From Photobacterium ganghwense (GTDB lineage Bacteria; Pseudomonadota; Gammaproteobacteria; Enterobacterales; Vibrionaceae): a DNA stretch of 64,000 bases. Under the pieces are notes generated by a model. The model did not search any database, was not told where the DNA came from, and saw only the letters and a list, made by a program, of their open reading frames with translations. The DNA lies in assembly GCF_003025595.1 (NCBI RefSeq), contig NZ_PYMI01000002.1, positions 930,001 through 994,000 of the forward strand, given 5' to 3'. The position numbers and the translations under genes are program-made. Shown piece by piece: positions 27,195-36,692 of this stretch; the first letter of the stretch is position 1; every line of letters starts with the position of its first letter.

Positions 27195-29018
27195 ATGAAC
27201 CAGAACTTCTTTACGGACTACTTTGCCAAGCTCCAGGAACTCAACCAGGCATGGTGGAAGGAGATGGATTCAGGCAAGGCAGCCATGAATACGCCTTTAA
27301 ATAAAGCCCTCAATGAAGTCAGCCTCGATGACACGGCCAAGTTTATGGAAAAGGCCGCTGCGCAACCGGCAGTGCTCGCACAGCTTCAAATGGAGTGGTG
27401 GGAAAATCAGATGCAGATCTGGCAAAACGTCACGATGAAAAGTGACAATGAGCCGGATATTGTCCAGCCGGAAAAAGATGACAAACGTTTTGTTGACCCT
27501 GCGTGGGAAAATGAGGCGTTTTATAATTTCATCAAGCAGTCATATTTGTTGTTCAGCAACAAGATGAAAGAGACGATCGATTCGATCGACGGGCTGGATG
27601 AAAAAGCAAAAGAGCGCCTGGGTTTCTTCTCGCGTCAGGCCATTAATGCCCTGTCACCAACGAACTTCATTACCACCAACCCGGAACTGGTAAAGCTGAC
27701 CGTTGAAACAAATGGTGCGAACCTGGTGAAAGGCATGGAGCTGCTGCAACAGGATATTCAATCCAGTGCGGATGTGCTTAAAATCCGTATGACTGATGAT
27801 TCTGCGTTCGAGCTGGGTAAAGACGTTGCAAATACACCGGGTGAAGTGGTTTATAAAAACCACCTGTTTGAGCTGATTCAGTACAAGCCGCTGACAGAAA
27901 AAGTGAATGCCACGCCATTACTGGTAGTACCGCCTTTCATCAACAAGTACTACATTCTCGACCTGCGTGAGAAAAACTCGATGGCGCGTTGGCTGGTAGA
28001 GCAGGGACACACGGTATTTATGATGTCGTGGCGTAACCCGGATGCCAGCATGTTTGATGTCGACTTTGACGATTATGTCGTTGACGGTGTCGTTAAAGCG
28101 GTCGATGTTGTTGAAGATATTACTGGTGTCAGCGAAATGAACGCCGCAGGTTACTGCATTGGTGGTACATTGCTGGCAACTGCATTGGCGTACTACGCTG
28201 GTAAGCGCATGCGTAGCCGCATCAAATCCGCGACGTTCTTCACAACGTTGCTGGATTTCTCTCAACCGGGAGAAATCGGTGCGTACATCAATGACCCGAT
28301 CATTTCGGCCATTGAGGCACAGAACGAAGCGAAAGGTTACATGGATGGTCGTTCATTGAGCGTAACGTTCAGTCTGCTGCGTGAAAACAGCCTTTACTGG
28401 AACTACTACGTCAATAACTACCTGAAAGGCAACAGCCCAATCGATTTTGATTTGCTGTACTGGAACGGTGACAGTACCAATATCGCCGTAGCATGTCACA
28501 GCACATTGTTGCGTCAGTTCTATCTGGAGAACAAACTGGTCGACCCTAAAGGATTTAAAGTACGTGGTGTGTATATTGATCTGTCGAAGATCAAGATCCC
28601 GACTTACTTTATTTCGACACAGGAAGACCACATTGCGCTTTGGCAGGGAACTTACCGTGGGGCACGTAACCTAGGCGGCAAGATGACGTTTGTTCTCGGT
28701 GAATCCGGCCATATTGCTGGCATTGTTAACCATCCTGCTAAAGGCAAGTACGGTTACTGGACCAGCGGTAAGGTTGTGAATGATCCGGAAGCTTGGCTGG
28801 ACGGCGCTAAACGCCATGACGGTTCCTGGTGGGGACACTGGAATGAATGGCTGGCTGGGTTTGAAGAGGGTGAACCGGTCGCACCGCGTGTTGCCGGAAG
28901 TGCAAACTATCCGGTACGTGGTGAAGCTCCGGGTGACTATGTTCGCCAGAAGCTGCCGATTGAAGTCTCTAATGCACTGAATGAATACCACGAAGTGCCT
29001 GAAAAGACCGATGGCTAA
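27195..29018 (+). CDS. phaC: Class I poly(3-hydroxyalkanoate) synthase PhaC
   Basis: A 607-residue synthase from the ATG at 27195; the longer frame from 27132 runs through the hairpin and is unlikely. The catalytic Cys is C321 in AGYCIGGTLLA, the Asp is in STQEDHIALW and the His is in GESGHIAGIVN. The N-terminal 200 residues are the usual class I helical part (LQMEWWENQMQIWQNV). It polymerises (R)-3-hydroxybutyryl-CoA. Last gene of phaBAPC. Confidence 0.95.
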   Translation: MNQNFFTDYFAKLQELNQAWWKEMDSGKAAMNTPLNKALNEVSLDDTAKFMEKAAAQPAVLAQLQMEWWENQMQIWQNVTMKSDNEPDIVQPEKDDKRFVDPAWENEAFYNFIKQSYLLFSNKMKETIDSIDGLDEKAKERLGFFSRQAINALSPTNFITTNPELVKLTVETNGANLVKGMELLQQDIQSSADVLKIRMTDDSAFELGKDVANTPGEVVYKNHLFELIQYKPLTEKVNATPLLVVPPFINKYYILDLREKNSMARWLVEQGHTVFMMSWRNPDASMFDVDFDDYVVDGVVKAVDVVEDITGVSEMNAAGYCIGGTLLATALAYYAGKRMRSRIKSATFFTTLLDFSQPGEIGAYINDPIISAIEAQNEAKGYMDGRSLSVTFSLLRENSLYWNYYVNNYLKGNSPIDFDLLYWNGDSTNIAVACHSTLLRQFYLENKLVDPKGFKVRGVYIDLSKIKIPTYFISTQEDHIALWQGTYRGARNLGGKMTFVLGESGHIAGIVNHPAKGKYGYWTSGKVVNDPEAWLDGAKRHDGSWWGHWNEWLAGFEEGEPVAPRVAGSANYPVRGEAPGDYVRQKLPIEVSNALNEYHEVPEKTDG

Positions 29019-29078
29019 CACAGCCAAACTAGTCATAAACTATTTTGTCACTCACATCCGTTGGCTGACAAAACTCTC

Positions 29079-29105
29079 AACCAGTGCTTAGGCGCTGGTT
29101 TTTTT
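29079..29105 (+). terminator. Terminator of the phaBAPC operon
   Basis: AACCAGTGC and GCGCTGGTT form a stem with one G-T pair and a 4-base loop, followed by seven T residues. Confidence 0.88.
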
Positions 29106-29385
29106 ATGTCTGCTGAAAACCTGAGTACGGATGAAGGCAAACCCATGAATAATAGCAAAACAGTGGATTACGATGAGCAAGTCCAGGGTTCTGGTGGCTA
29201 TAAGAACCAGCAGACCAGATAGTAAAGTCTCTCAAAACAAGGTGATAACAATAGCTATTTTGTATTATGAGGCCCAGTCAGTACTGTTTTATCCACTGTG
29301 TAGCCTACTCATGCCTCTATTTTGTCATAGATGTAAGCCTGAAGGTCACTGGTTGAAAAGATAGAGCGGGGGCATCAAGAATCGG
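29106..29385. other. Intergenic region after phaC
   Basis: No firm gene. A 38-codon plus-strand frame at 29106-29222 starts inside the T run of the phaC terminator; its second half, from an ATG at 29145 preceded by GAAGG, encodes a short hydrophilic peptide ending YKNQQTR. I do not recognise it and it may be chance. Confidence 0.35.
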
Positions 29386-29733
29386 CTATTTACGCTGAAT
29401 AATCGGGCTGGGGCAGAGCAATTCTGTTTCCTGCAAAACGGCTTTTTGTAATTCATCATCATGCTCCAGTGCAGGGTAATTGTGTTTAACATTTTCCATG
29501 CAAAATTTTGCGGTGTTGATAATAGCCATCATCTCATCCTGAGACTGGACAACTCGGGTTAAATCTCCACTTTGCTCAGCATCTGACAACATGCTCATGA
29601 CGCTTTCAGCTTGTTGATACGGCGCTCTAAGACATTCACAAATATCCTTGGCGATGATGTGTGGTTCTTCGGCGAAAGAGACGGTACTAGCGACAAGTAA
29701 TGAGCAGGAAACAAATGCTGTAGATGGGTTCAT
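29386..29733 (-). CDS. Unknown secreted protein
   Basis: I do not recognise this 115-residue protein. From the ATG at 29733 it has a signal peptide (PSTAFVSCSLLVASTVSFA). The mature part is helical, with two cysteines in DICECL, one in AKFCMEN and one near the end (LLCPSP), so up to two disulfides are possible. The longer frame from 29787 adds 18 residues that would spoil the signal. It stands alone. It is probably periplasmic; the function is unknown. Confidence 0.6.
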   Translation of the reverse strand: MNPSTAFVSCSLLVASTVSFAEEPHIIAKDICECLRAPYQQAESVMSMLSDAEQSGDLTRVVQSQDEMMAIINTAKFCMENVKHNYPALEHDDELQKAVLQETELLCPSPIIQRK

Positions 29734-30218
29734 AATCAGCCGCAATCTGGGATTTTCATAAGTATAGTCATTCAGCTGTTGATACATCTGGCAGTAGCGT
29801 CACACAAGGCAAATTTTTTCTCTTATAGAGTAAAATGTCATAAGTATTTACGGACTGGTATAAATCTGTCTATAGAAAATTAAGTATAAGAATATTCACT
29901 ATTTTTCTTTTGTATCCGCATAAGTCTGTTTCAATACTCACCCATTAGAATTTTCCCTATCTCCCTGATATGTAATGGTATTCATTGCTGTGTGCAATAT
30001 TGTGCTGGCAAAGTGGCGCAAAGGTTGTATTTTTTTTGCGACAAAAACTTCATGGCTGTTTTCTATACTCAGTTCGTTCAATGTGAAGTAAATCACGCTC
30101 CGGTAAACCACAGACAGCTTACGAGTCGCGCTATGAACACGACAGTTTCTCGAATACAGCCAGTCAGGGTGGTGCGATAAAACCAAAAATGGAGTCGTGA
30201 CTGTCATTGGGGGACGCT
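29734..30218. other. Divergent intergenic region
   Basis: A 485-base A+T-rich gap between the secreted protein (minus) and the outer-membrane barrel gene (plus). I see no gene and no strong hairpin; short frames on both strands lack ribosome sites. It should hold both promoters. Confidence 0.4.
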
Positions 30219-31445
30219 ATGAAGATGTCGTTGAGGGGATGGATTTGCTTTACCTCAGCCTCATGCCTGATGTGTGCACCAATGTGGGGACTGGCGCAAG
30301 AGCAGGATGCCGAAGCATCACTGAGTAGTCGGATCTCTGCAGAAATGTCCGGTGCCGTATCAGATCTGATGGTAATGGCGAGCAATGTCAGGGTAGACAA
30401 GGTTGATAAGAAAGTACGATCGCAGTTGGATTCTGCATCGTCTTCGGGTATTCGTTTTAATGGCCTGTCTGACCGTGCGTCGTCAAATCGTGCGACATTA
30501 CGTTATGACCCGTTTTCTTTGTATTCTTTGCCGGTCAATTCTGAACTAGCCGTCTATAACGATACGGCATTGGACGGAGACTCGTCGTCAGCCATCGGCG
30601 GCTATGTGCGAGTAGATAACAAGTCAATGGGTAAACCCCGTGGCCTGAATACGTCCAAAGAGCAGGAACACAGCGGCTATTCGCTGACATTGGGAGGCGA
30701 TTACCTATTTCGGGAAAACTATCTGTTCGGGTTGACCCTTGGGCTGCCGTTTTATCAGTCAGGTAACGAAATGAAGGATACGGAAATCGATGGATTGATT
30801 GCATCTGGTTATTTCAGTTACTTTCGGGATAACTGGTATCTGGATTTTACCGCCAGCTATGCCGTGATGGATACCGACATTGAACGCCAGGTCACCATGT
30901 ATACCGATACGGTGGTTAACAACGCCAACGAAGCGGATTCGGATATCTGGGTTTTTTCACTGGGCAGCGGATACCTGTTTAGCTATAACTACCTGAATAT
31001 CGCGCTGGAAAGCAGTTTGCAATACACCTTATCGGATACGGATCGTTATTCTGAGAGGGTCTCAACAACCAGTTCTAATTATTTGATCACGAAAGTTGAA
31101 AACGTTGATGCGCTTGAATCGACCATGCTGATTTCCGGGTTGAGTGTATCGCATCCTTTTCGGACACCGTTTGGCGTATTTCAACCCTATGCCAAAGGTT
31201 ATCTTCACTATGATATGGCCAGTGGTAATCAGCGGGTGATCTCGCAACTAAAATCCAATTATTCGGGCACGATTCTACCTATCGTCGTCGACAGTAATGA
31301 CAAGGTTTATGGCCGGATGCATCTTGGGTTATCAGGGGCGTTTAACCGCGATTGGTATGGGTATGCTGAAGCCAGCAGCTTACTCTGGCATGATGATTTA
31401 TCTGCATACACTTTTTCGGTAGGGGTAAGTATTGGACTGGATTAG
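30219..31445 (+). CDS. Outer-membrane barrel protein, autotransporter-like
   Basis: A 408-residue protein from the ATG at 30219, which has GGGGGA upstream; the frame also runs to a TTG at 30207. A signal peptide (WICFTSASCLMCAPMWGLAQ) is followed by a Ser-rich region. From about residue 130 come alternating amphipathic strands with aromatic ends (YSLTLGGDYLFRENYLFGLTLG, NWYLDFTASYAVMD, FSLGSGYLFSYNYLNIALES). The C-terminus ends in SVGVSIGLD. This resembles the beta domain of autotransporters without a large passenger. The role is unknown; no partner gene is adjacent. Confidence 0.65.
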   Translation: MKMSLRGWICFTSASCLMCAPMWGLAQEQDAEASLSSRISAEMSGAVSDLMVMASNVRVDKVDKKVRSQLDSASSSGIRFNGLSDRASSNRATLRYDPFSLYSLPVNSELAVYNDTALDGDSSSAIGGYVRVDNKSMGKPRGLNTSKEQEHSGYSLTLGGDYLFRENYLFGLTLGLPFYQSGNEMKDTEIDGLIASGYFSYFRDNWYLDFTASYAVMDTDIERQVTMYTDTVVNNANEADSDIWVFSLGSGYLFSYNYLNIALESSLQYTLSDTDRYSERVSTTSSNYLITKVENVDALESTMLISGLSVSHPFRTPFGVFQPYAKGYLHYDMASGNQRVISQLKSNYSGTILPIVVDSNDKVYGRMHLGLSGAFNRDWYGYAEASSLLWHDDLSAYTFSVGVSIGLD

Positions 31446-31497
31446 CCATGTTTGTCATGAGCACGAATTTATTCAGACGATGCTGAATACCTCTTTG

Positions 31498-31530
31498 ATG
31501 CCGGTATCCTGATCAGATACCGGCATTTTT
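31498..31530 (+). terminator. Terminator after the barrel protein gene
   Basis: ATGCCGGTATC and GATACCGGCAT form an 11-base perfect stem with a 7-base loop, followed by TTTTT. Confidence 0.9.
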
Positions 31531-31748
31531 GTGACTGTTATAAACATCTGTGCAACAAAGCAAAAAACCTCTCGTCCGCACAAACAGTGATTTAGAGCCA
31601 AAACATTTTAACTTGTTGTTATTAAACTATATTTGGTTGCTGTTGATCACGGTTTGCATATCACGCTTTTGAGTATGGTTCCCGCCATAATAACAATCCA
31701 ATCAGCATTACTTCCCCCCAATTAGGTAATGACGACCAAGGAATTTAC
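31531..31748 (+). other. Region upstream of the pullulanase gene
   Basis: About 220 A+T-rich bases that should hold the pullulanase promoter. I see no clear CRP or MalT box; the C-run at 31717-31722 gives only a weak MalT-like word on the minus strand. AAGGAA at 31738 is the ribosome site for the GTG start. Confidence 0.35.
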
Positions 31749-34700
31749 GTGAATTTTAAAATGTCTGCTGTGGCGAAAGCCATCATGCCGCTGTGCTCTG
31801 TTTTTTTGCTGGCTGGCTGCAATAACTCATCATCAGAAAATAATCCGGGGAGTGTTGAATCCGGTAAATTAGTCGCTATCGGCGAGAATCAGGCAGCGAT
31901 TTACTTTAAGAATAATGACATCGCCAAGTCATCCGTTACGCAGGATTACAGCGGATATACCCTATATGTGTGGAATGATGAAAGTTGCAGCAATTACGCA
32001 GGTACAGCAACCAGCTGGGAGAAAGGACTACCAGTCAGTGGTGTTGATGAAGAGCTGGGAGCTTACTGGATTATTGATATCAACGATAATGCTTCACAGT
32101 GTGTGAATTTTATCCCGCGTGACGCCAACAACGATAAGCCATTGGGTGATTTCAATGCCAAACTGGCGCTTTCGCAGGTGCATGCCGACGGTAACTACGT
32201 GTTTACCAAGTCTGGTATTGCGGCGGTGTTCCCTGAGTATATCCCGCCACTTCCGGCCAATACGCTTCGTCTGTACCTCAATATGGGAGAGGAAGACATT
32301 GGCGGTATGACACTCCATGCCTGGAATGATGCAAACTGCGACAGCTTTGGCGGCGACGATACGGCTTGGGACAGCGGTTTACCGCTGACTGGCTCCAGTA
32401 AGACATATGGCGGCTACTGGGATATTCCACTTAAAGCGGGCAGCCAGCAATGTGTGAACGTGATACCGCACCGTGGCGATGAAAAGCCATTGGTTAGTGA
32501 TTCCCGCTTGGATCTCGAAGCGGCTGCCAAAATTGGGTATGTTGCATTTACCTTCAACGGAAACGCCACTGTGTACTATCGTCCGATGGCAACCTTGCCC
32601 GCTGCCGAGCTTTCCGGTGCATCCGCTCACTGGTTAACAGGCGACATACTGGCAATGGAAGCGGGAGCCAGCCGTGTCGAGCTGCTCTATGCTGAAAACG
32701 CTGGAATCGCCTATGATGCGAACCGCCAGACATTCAATCAGGTCGACCGTGTGATTTCTGCGCATAGAGCAGGGAGCAACAGCTGGGCAACGGAGTTTCC
32801 TCACCTCAGTGAGCTGGAAAGCTGGCAGCTCGATTTTACGGACGTGGGATTGTCAGCTAAAGATCTGCTGAAAGGACAGTTGATTGCGGTAGCTTATGAC
32901 AGTCAGGATAAACCTCTGGTCATTACGCAGGTTCAGCCTGCCGGAGCGCTGGATGCTTTGTATGCCTCAACCGCAGCGAAACACACTTTCGGTGCCGTGA
33001 TTAACAGTGGCGACGTCCAGTTTGCGCTATGGGCCCCAACAGCTCAGTCAGTTTCTTTGGTGAAATATGGGCAGGATAAAACCGCTCAGGCCAGTTATCC
33101 GATGATCTTTAATCGGGAAAGCGGTGCATGGGAGCTGACATCCGGGGACTTTGCCGCAGGCGATTTTTATCGCTATAAAGTGAAAGTGTATCACCCGGTC
33201 AGCAAAGGGATCATGGAATACGAAGTGACGGATCCATACTCGTTAAGCCTGTCTCTCAACTCCGAATTCAGTCAGGTCGTGGATCTGAATGATCCGGCGT
33301 TAAAACTAGACGGTTGGGATGAGTTGAAACGCCCGGTTGCGCAGACCAATCCAAGCCGCTTTGTGATCTATGAATCTCAAGTACGTGATTTTTCTGCACT
33401 GGATGCATCCACGACCCACAAAGGGAAGTTCCTGGCGTTTACGGAATCTGAGTCCGTTCCGGTTAAACACCTGAAGTCGTTGAGTGAAAGCGGAACCACA
33501 CATCTCCACTTGCTGCCAATCTTTGATATCGCGACGATAAATGAAGACCCGGCGGCAACGGCGAACATCGATGCGCCATTCAGTAAGCTGTGTACGGTCA
33601 ATCCTGCGGTGACATCGTCGTCATTTGGCAGCTACTGTACCAGTGGAAAGCTGATTTCAGAGGTGCTGAGCGATCTTCGGCAGGAAGACACGCCTGATAA
33701 TCCGGTTGTGCAGCAACTGAACCGTTTTATCTCTGAAACTGACGGGTTCAACTGGGGCTATGATCCTTACCACTACACAGTGCCGGAAGGTTCTTACGCC
33801 ACCAATGCCGAGGGTACGGCGCGTATTCTTGAGCTGCGTCAGGCCATTCACGCCATTAAATCGCAAATCGGTATGAATGTAGTGATGGATGTGGTGTATA
33901 ACCACACCAATGCTGCGGGTCCGGAATCCAAGACTTCCGTATTGGATAAAATTGTGCCTTGGTATTATCAGCGCCTGAATCCGGTAACGGGCGGTGTTGA
34001 GAACTCAACGTGTTGCTCGAATACGGCACCTGAGCGGGCGATGTTTGAAAAATTGATTACCGACTCTTTGGTTGTCTGGGCACGGGATTACAAAATTGAT
34101 TCATTCCGATTTGACCTGATGGGGCACCACCCGCTGGCGCAGATGCAGCGTTCGCTGAAAGCGGTACAGGCAGTTGATCCGAATACATACTTCTATGGCG
34201 AAGGCTGGAACTTCGGTGAAGTGGCCAACGACGCTCAGTTTATTCAGGCTACGCAGCCTCATCTGGGTGGCACAGGAATCGGCAGTTTCTCAGATCGTCT
34301 TCGTGATGCCGTTCGTGGCGGTGGTCCGTTTGACGGTGGTGAAGGAATACGCCAGAACCAGGGCTTTGGTAACGGCGCAGCGGTTTTACCCAATGAGTAC
34401 AATACGGTGTCTCGTGATACCGCCCTGCACCTGTCAGATCTGACCCGCTTGGGTATGGCCGGCAACCTGAAACAGTTCCGATTCCAGGACGCGACCGGGA
34501 AGATTATTTTCGGTGAAGAGCTGGATTACAACGGTGCTCCGGCCGGTTATGCTGTTGATCCGACCGAGATCCAGAACTATGTTTCCAAGCACGATAACCA
34601 GACATTGTGGGATAACCACCAGTACAAAATCGGCTTTGATGTAGATACGCAAACCCGTGTAAGAATGCAGGCCGTATCGCTGGCTACAGCCATGTTGGGG

Positions 34701-35336
34701 CAGGGTGTGCCGTTTACCCATATGGGGGTTGAACTGCTGCGCTCGAAATCCATGCAGCGTGACTCTTACGACTCCGGTGACTGGTTCAACCGCGTTGACT
34801 TTACGCTGGAAGATAACAACTGGAATAAGGGGCTGCCGCGTCAGGATAAGGACGGTGATAACTATGCGCTCATTAACAAAGTGCTGACCACCGCTGGCAC
34901 CAATACTCAGCCTGACAGTGCCGATATGACGCAAATGGTCACTTTTTATAAAGAGCTGGCCAGTCTGCGTAAACATTATCCGTTGATTACACTGGGTACC
35001 GGCGCAGAAGTTGTGAAACGGGTGGATTTTCATAACACAGGTAAAGAACAGCAGGCCGGTTTGATTGTGATGTCGATTGATAACGGCACTTCAAGCGGTG
35101 CAGATCTGGACACGAGTGTAGATGGTCTGGTGATTGTCATTAATGCAACCGGTGACACACAAATTCTGGACTGGTCAACGGATCTCACTCTGAGTCCGCT
35201 TCACACTTCAGCGTTGGCGAGTGCTGCCGCATTTGCGGACGGGCAATTGTCGGTGCCAGCCTGGACTCCGGCGGTATTTGAGATTCCCCGTGTCAATGAC
35301 GTACGTGGTCTCGGTATACCGGTCGCTGCCAAATAA
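31749..35336 (+). CDS. pulA: Pullulanase-type alpha-1,6-glucosidase lipoprotein
   Basis: A 1195-residue debranching enzyme of glycoside hydrolase family 13. The GTG start is preferred because AAGGAA is 6 bases upstream. The signal ends in the lipobox LAGC, with Cys24 followed by Asn, so the lipoprotein probably goes to the outer membrane. Two starch-binding PUD/CBM41-like modules lie at about 58-140 and 172-255 (YTLYVWNDESCSN, MTLHAWNDANCDS). The GH13 regions are intact: DVVYNHT near 713, FRFDLMGHH near 785 (Asp nucleophile), YGEGWNFGE near 815 (Glu acid/base) and SKHDNQ near 946. It cuts alpha-1,6 links in pullulan, starch or glycogen at the cell surface. It is a single gene; no mal genes are nearby. 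Confidence 0.93.
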   Translation: MNFKMSAVAKAIMPLCSVFLLAGCNNSSSENNPGSVESGKLVAIGENQAAIYFKNNDIAKSSVTQDYSGYTLYVWNDESCSNYAGTATSWEKGLPVSGVDEELGAYWIIDINDNASQCVNFIPRDANNDKPLGDFNAKLALSQVHADGNYVFTKSGIAAVFPEYIPPLPANTLRLYLNMGEEDIGGMTLHAWNDANCDSFGGDDTAWDSGLPLTGSSKTYGGYWDIPLKAGSQQCVNVIPHRGDEKPLVSDSRLDLEAAAKIGYVAFTFNGNATVYYRPMATLPAAELSGASAHWLTGDILAMEAGASRVELLYAENAGIAYDANRQTFNQVDRVISAHRAGSNSWATEFPHLSELESWQLDFTDVGLSAKDLLKGQLIAVAYDSQDKPLVITQVQPAGALDALYASTAAKHTFGAVINSGDVQFALWAPTAQSVSLVKYGQDKTAQASYPMIFNRESGAWELTSGDFAAGDFYRYKVKVYHPVSKGIMEYEVTDPYSLSLSLNSEFSQVVDLNDPALKLDGWDELKRPVAQTNPSRFVIYESQVRDFSALDASTTHKGKFLAFTESESVPVKHLKSLSESGTTHLHLLPIFDIATINEDPAATANIDAPFSKLCTVNPAVTSSSFGSYCTSGKLISEVLSDLRQEDTPDNPVVQQLNRFISETDGFNWGYDPYHYTVPEGSYATNAEGTARILELRQAIHAIKSQIGMNVVMDVVYNHTNAAGPESKTSVLDKIVPWYYQRLNPVTGGVENSTCCSNTAPERAMFEKLITDSLVVWARDYKIDSFRFDLMGHHPLAQMQRSLKAVQAVDPNTYFYGEGWNFGEVANDAQFIQATQPHLGGTGIGSFSDRLRDAVRGGGPFDGGEGIRQNQGFGNGAAVLPNEYNTVSRDTALHLSDLTRLGMAGNLKQFRFQDATGKIIFGEELDYNGAPAGYAVDPTEIQNYVSKHDNQTLWDNHQYKIGFDVDTQTRVRMQAVSLATAMLGQGVPFTHMGVELLRSKSMQRDSYDSGDWFNRVDFTLEDNNWNKGLPRQDKDGDNYALINKVLTTAGTNTQPDSADMTQMVTFYKELASLRKHYPLITLGTGAEVVKRVDFHNTGKEQQAGLIVMSIDNGTSSGADLDTSVDGLVIVINATGDTQILDWSTDLTLSPLHTSALASAAAFADGQLSVPAWTPAVFEIPRVNDVRGLGIPVAAK

Positions 35337-35375
35337 CAGTCCAATTTTTGGTTGATAGACTGTTAAATAAAACAC

Positions 35376-35399
35376 AAAGCCCTCATTCGAGGGCTTTTT
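35376..35399 (+). terminator. Terminator of the pullulanase gene
   Basis: AAAGCCCTC and GAGGGCTTT flank a 4-base loop, followed by T residues. Confidence 0.9.
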
Positions 35400-35544
35400 C
35401 GATCAGCAGTGTGTTTCATGAAAACTGTTGATTCAGGTCTATCAAGACGGGATTGGCAGGGAAAAGAATCACGTCTGTTCATGATTGGTTCATTTTAGTT
35501 GCGATAGACTGCTTGCTGTACACAAATGATAGAAGGTTTGAGCT

Positions 35545-35802
35545 ATGAAAAATGCGATTGCAAGTGTTTTTGCCCTGGTGATAGGTTTCTTTACCCTGAT
35601 GTTTGCAGCGGTAATGGGGCTGTTTATCGGTGTGGCAGCCTTAATTGCCAAACCGTTTTTAAAACGTAAAATGCAAGCCGCTTACGAAGACGCGGTTCAA
35701 CAGCAGGCAACGTTTCAAGGGTTTACCCGCGTTTACACTGATGGCAAAACGATTGATGGTGAGTTTGAAGATATTACTCACAAACCGGCTTCTGCCCAAT
35801 AA
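35545..35802 (+). CDS. Small membrane protein of unknown function
   Basis: An 85-residue protein with a hydrophobic N-terminal half (IASVFALVIGFFTLMFAAVMG and LFIGVAALIA, one long or two short helices), a basic KPFLKRKMQ segment on the cytoplasmic side and a hydrophilic tail ending EDITHKPASAQ. AAGG precedes the start and a good terminator follows, so it is a real single gene. I do not recognise a named family. Confidence 0.7.
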   Translation: MKNAIASVFALVIGFFTLMFAAVMGLFIGVAALIAKPFLKRKMQAAYEDAVQQQATFQGFTRVYTDGKTIDGEFEDITHKPASAQ

Positions 35803-35823
35803 GCCATTCGAAATGAATTTCTC

Positions 35824-35849
35824 AACGCCAGCCAATTGCTGGCGTTTTT
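35824..35849 (+). terminator. Terminator after the small membrane protein
   Basis: AACGCCAGC and GCTGGCGTT form a 9-base perfect stem with a 5-base loop, followed by TTT. Confidence 0.88.
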
Positions 35850-35924
35850 ATTATGGGGCGCACGTACAGCCATCGCGCAATACTGCCATGCAGGACAGTG
35901 GTTCGGGCGAAAGCTCATGATTGA

Positions 35925-36434
35925 CTAGTGATAGTAAGTATTGACGCAAGTCAGAAACGCTTTCAGGTCGTTGGGCTGAATGTTAAAGCGGTAGGAATCG
36001 GCATCACTGAGTAGTTCAAAATGCCCTTTATCTTCGACAATCAGTTTGGTCAGTACGTCAAATCCCTGCTTATCACTGGTTCCTCCCAACAACACCAGCC
36101 TTGCAACAGTGTGAAGATTACCGTTTTTTCGCCAGTTCGCCGTAAAGACCTCGACCGGTGAACCGGTACGGAAATAGCGGATATTTTCAAAACCGGCAGG
36201 ATGGTCAATGCCGGCTTTCAACGCCACAAAACGCTGACGAAACTGATTATCGGTGATCAGTGCCACCTGAAAGGTACTGACAAATTGTTTTTGCCGGTTT
36301 TTTTCCAGATGATATAAATCAAGTCTGCACTGATTTTCAGAAAGCTGTGTTGTACTGGTCGGTAAAACCTCTGCCTGAACCTGGAAAAAGCAAAAGCTCA
36401 GCCCCCACACCAGTACCAGAAAAAAACGACACAT
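35925..36434 (-). CDS. Unknown secreted protein
   Basis: A 169-residue protein with a signal peptide (FFLVLVWGLSFCFFQVQA, cut near residue 21). The mature part has two cysteines (NQCRLD near 37 and LTCVN near the end) that could pair. Its mixed pattern includes RLVLLGGTSDKQGFDVLTKL. I do not recognise the family. GAGGT precedes the ATG. It stands alone and is probably periplasmic or an envelope protein. Confidence 0.65.
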   Translation of the reverse strand: MCRFFLVLVWGLSFCFFQVQAEVLPTSTTQLSENQCRLDLYHLEKNRQKQFVSTFQVALITDNQFRQRFVALKAGIDHPAGFENIRYFRTGSPVEVFTANWRKNGNLHTVARLVLLGGTSDKQGFDVLTKLIVEDKGHFELLSDADSYRFNIQPNDLKAFLTCVNTYYH

Positions 36435-36642
36435 ACATCAACCTCTGCCGTGTAACCTATGCGAGCCACCAAACAGGTGAAGAGCATCCCGCTTGTCTGC
36501 ACTCTTACCTAGCATAGTGATATTCGACAAAGTGCATGTGTATCAATGGCGAAACATCCTAGCGGAGAGTTTAACGTTTCTGGTCCGTTTGGCCTTGATC
36601 GTGCCATCATGTTGATTTGGTACCGTTTACTACTGGAAGATT

Positions 36643-36681
36643 GTTACCAGTTACCAGTTACCAGTTACCAGTTACCAGTTA
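36643..36681. repeat. 7-base tandem repeat GTTACCA
   Basis: Five perfect copies of GTTACCA followed by GTTA. The array ends 12 bases beyond the stop codon of the GlxA-type regulator gene, in its 3' untranslated part. Perfect heptamer arrays can change length by slipped-strand replication. Confidence 0.9.
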
Positions 36682-36692
36682 TGAGAAATGAC

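Noticed and set aside
31710-31730. MalT box before the pullulanase gene
   Set aside because: Only a run of C residues gives a weak match; spacing and copy number do not fit a MalT-controlled promoter.
36643-36681. CRISPR array
   Set aside because: The repeat unit is seven bases with no spacers; it is a simple tandem repeat. No CRISPR array was seen anywhere in the window.
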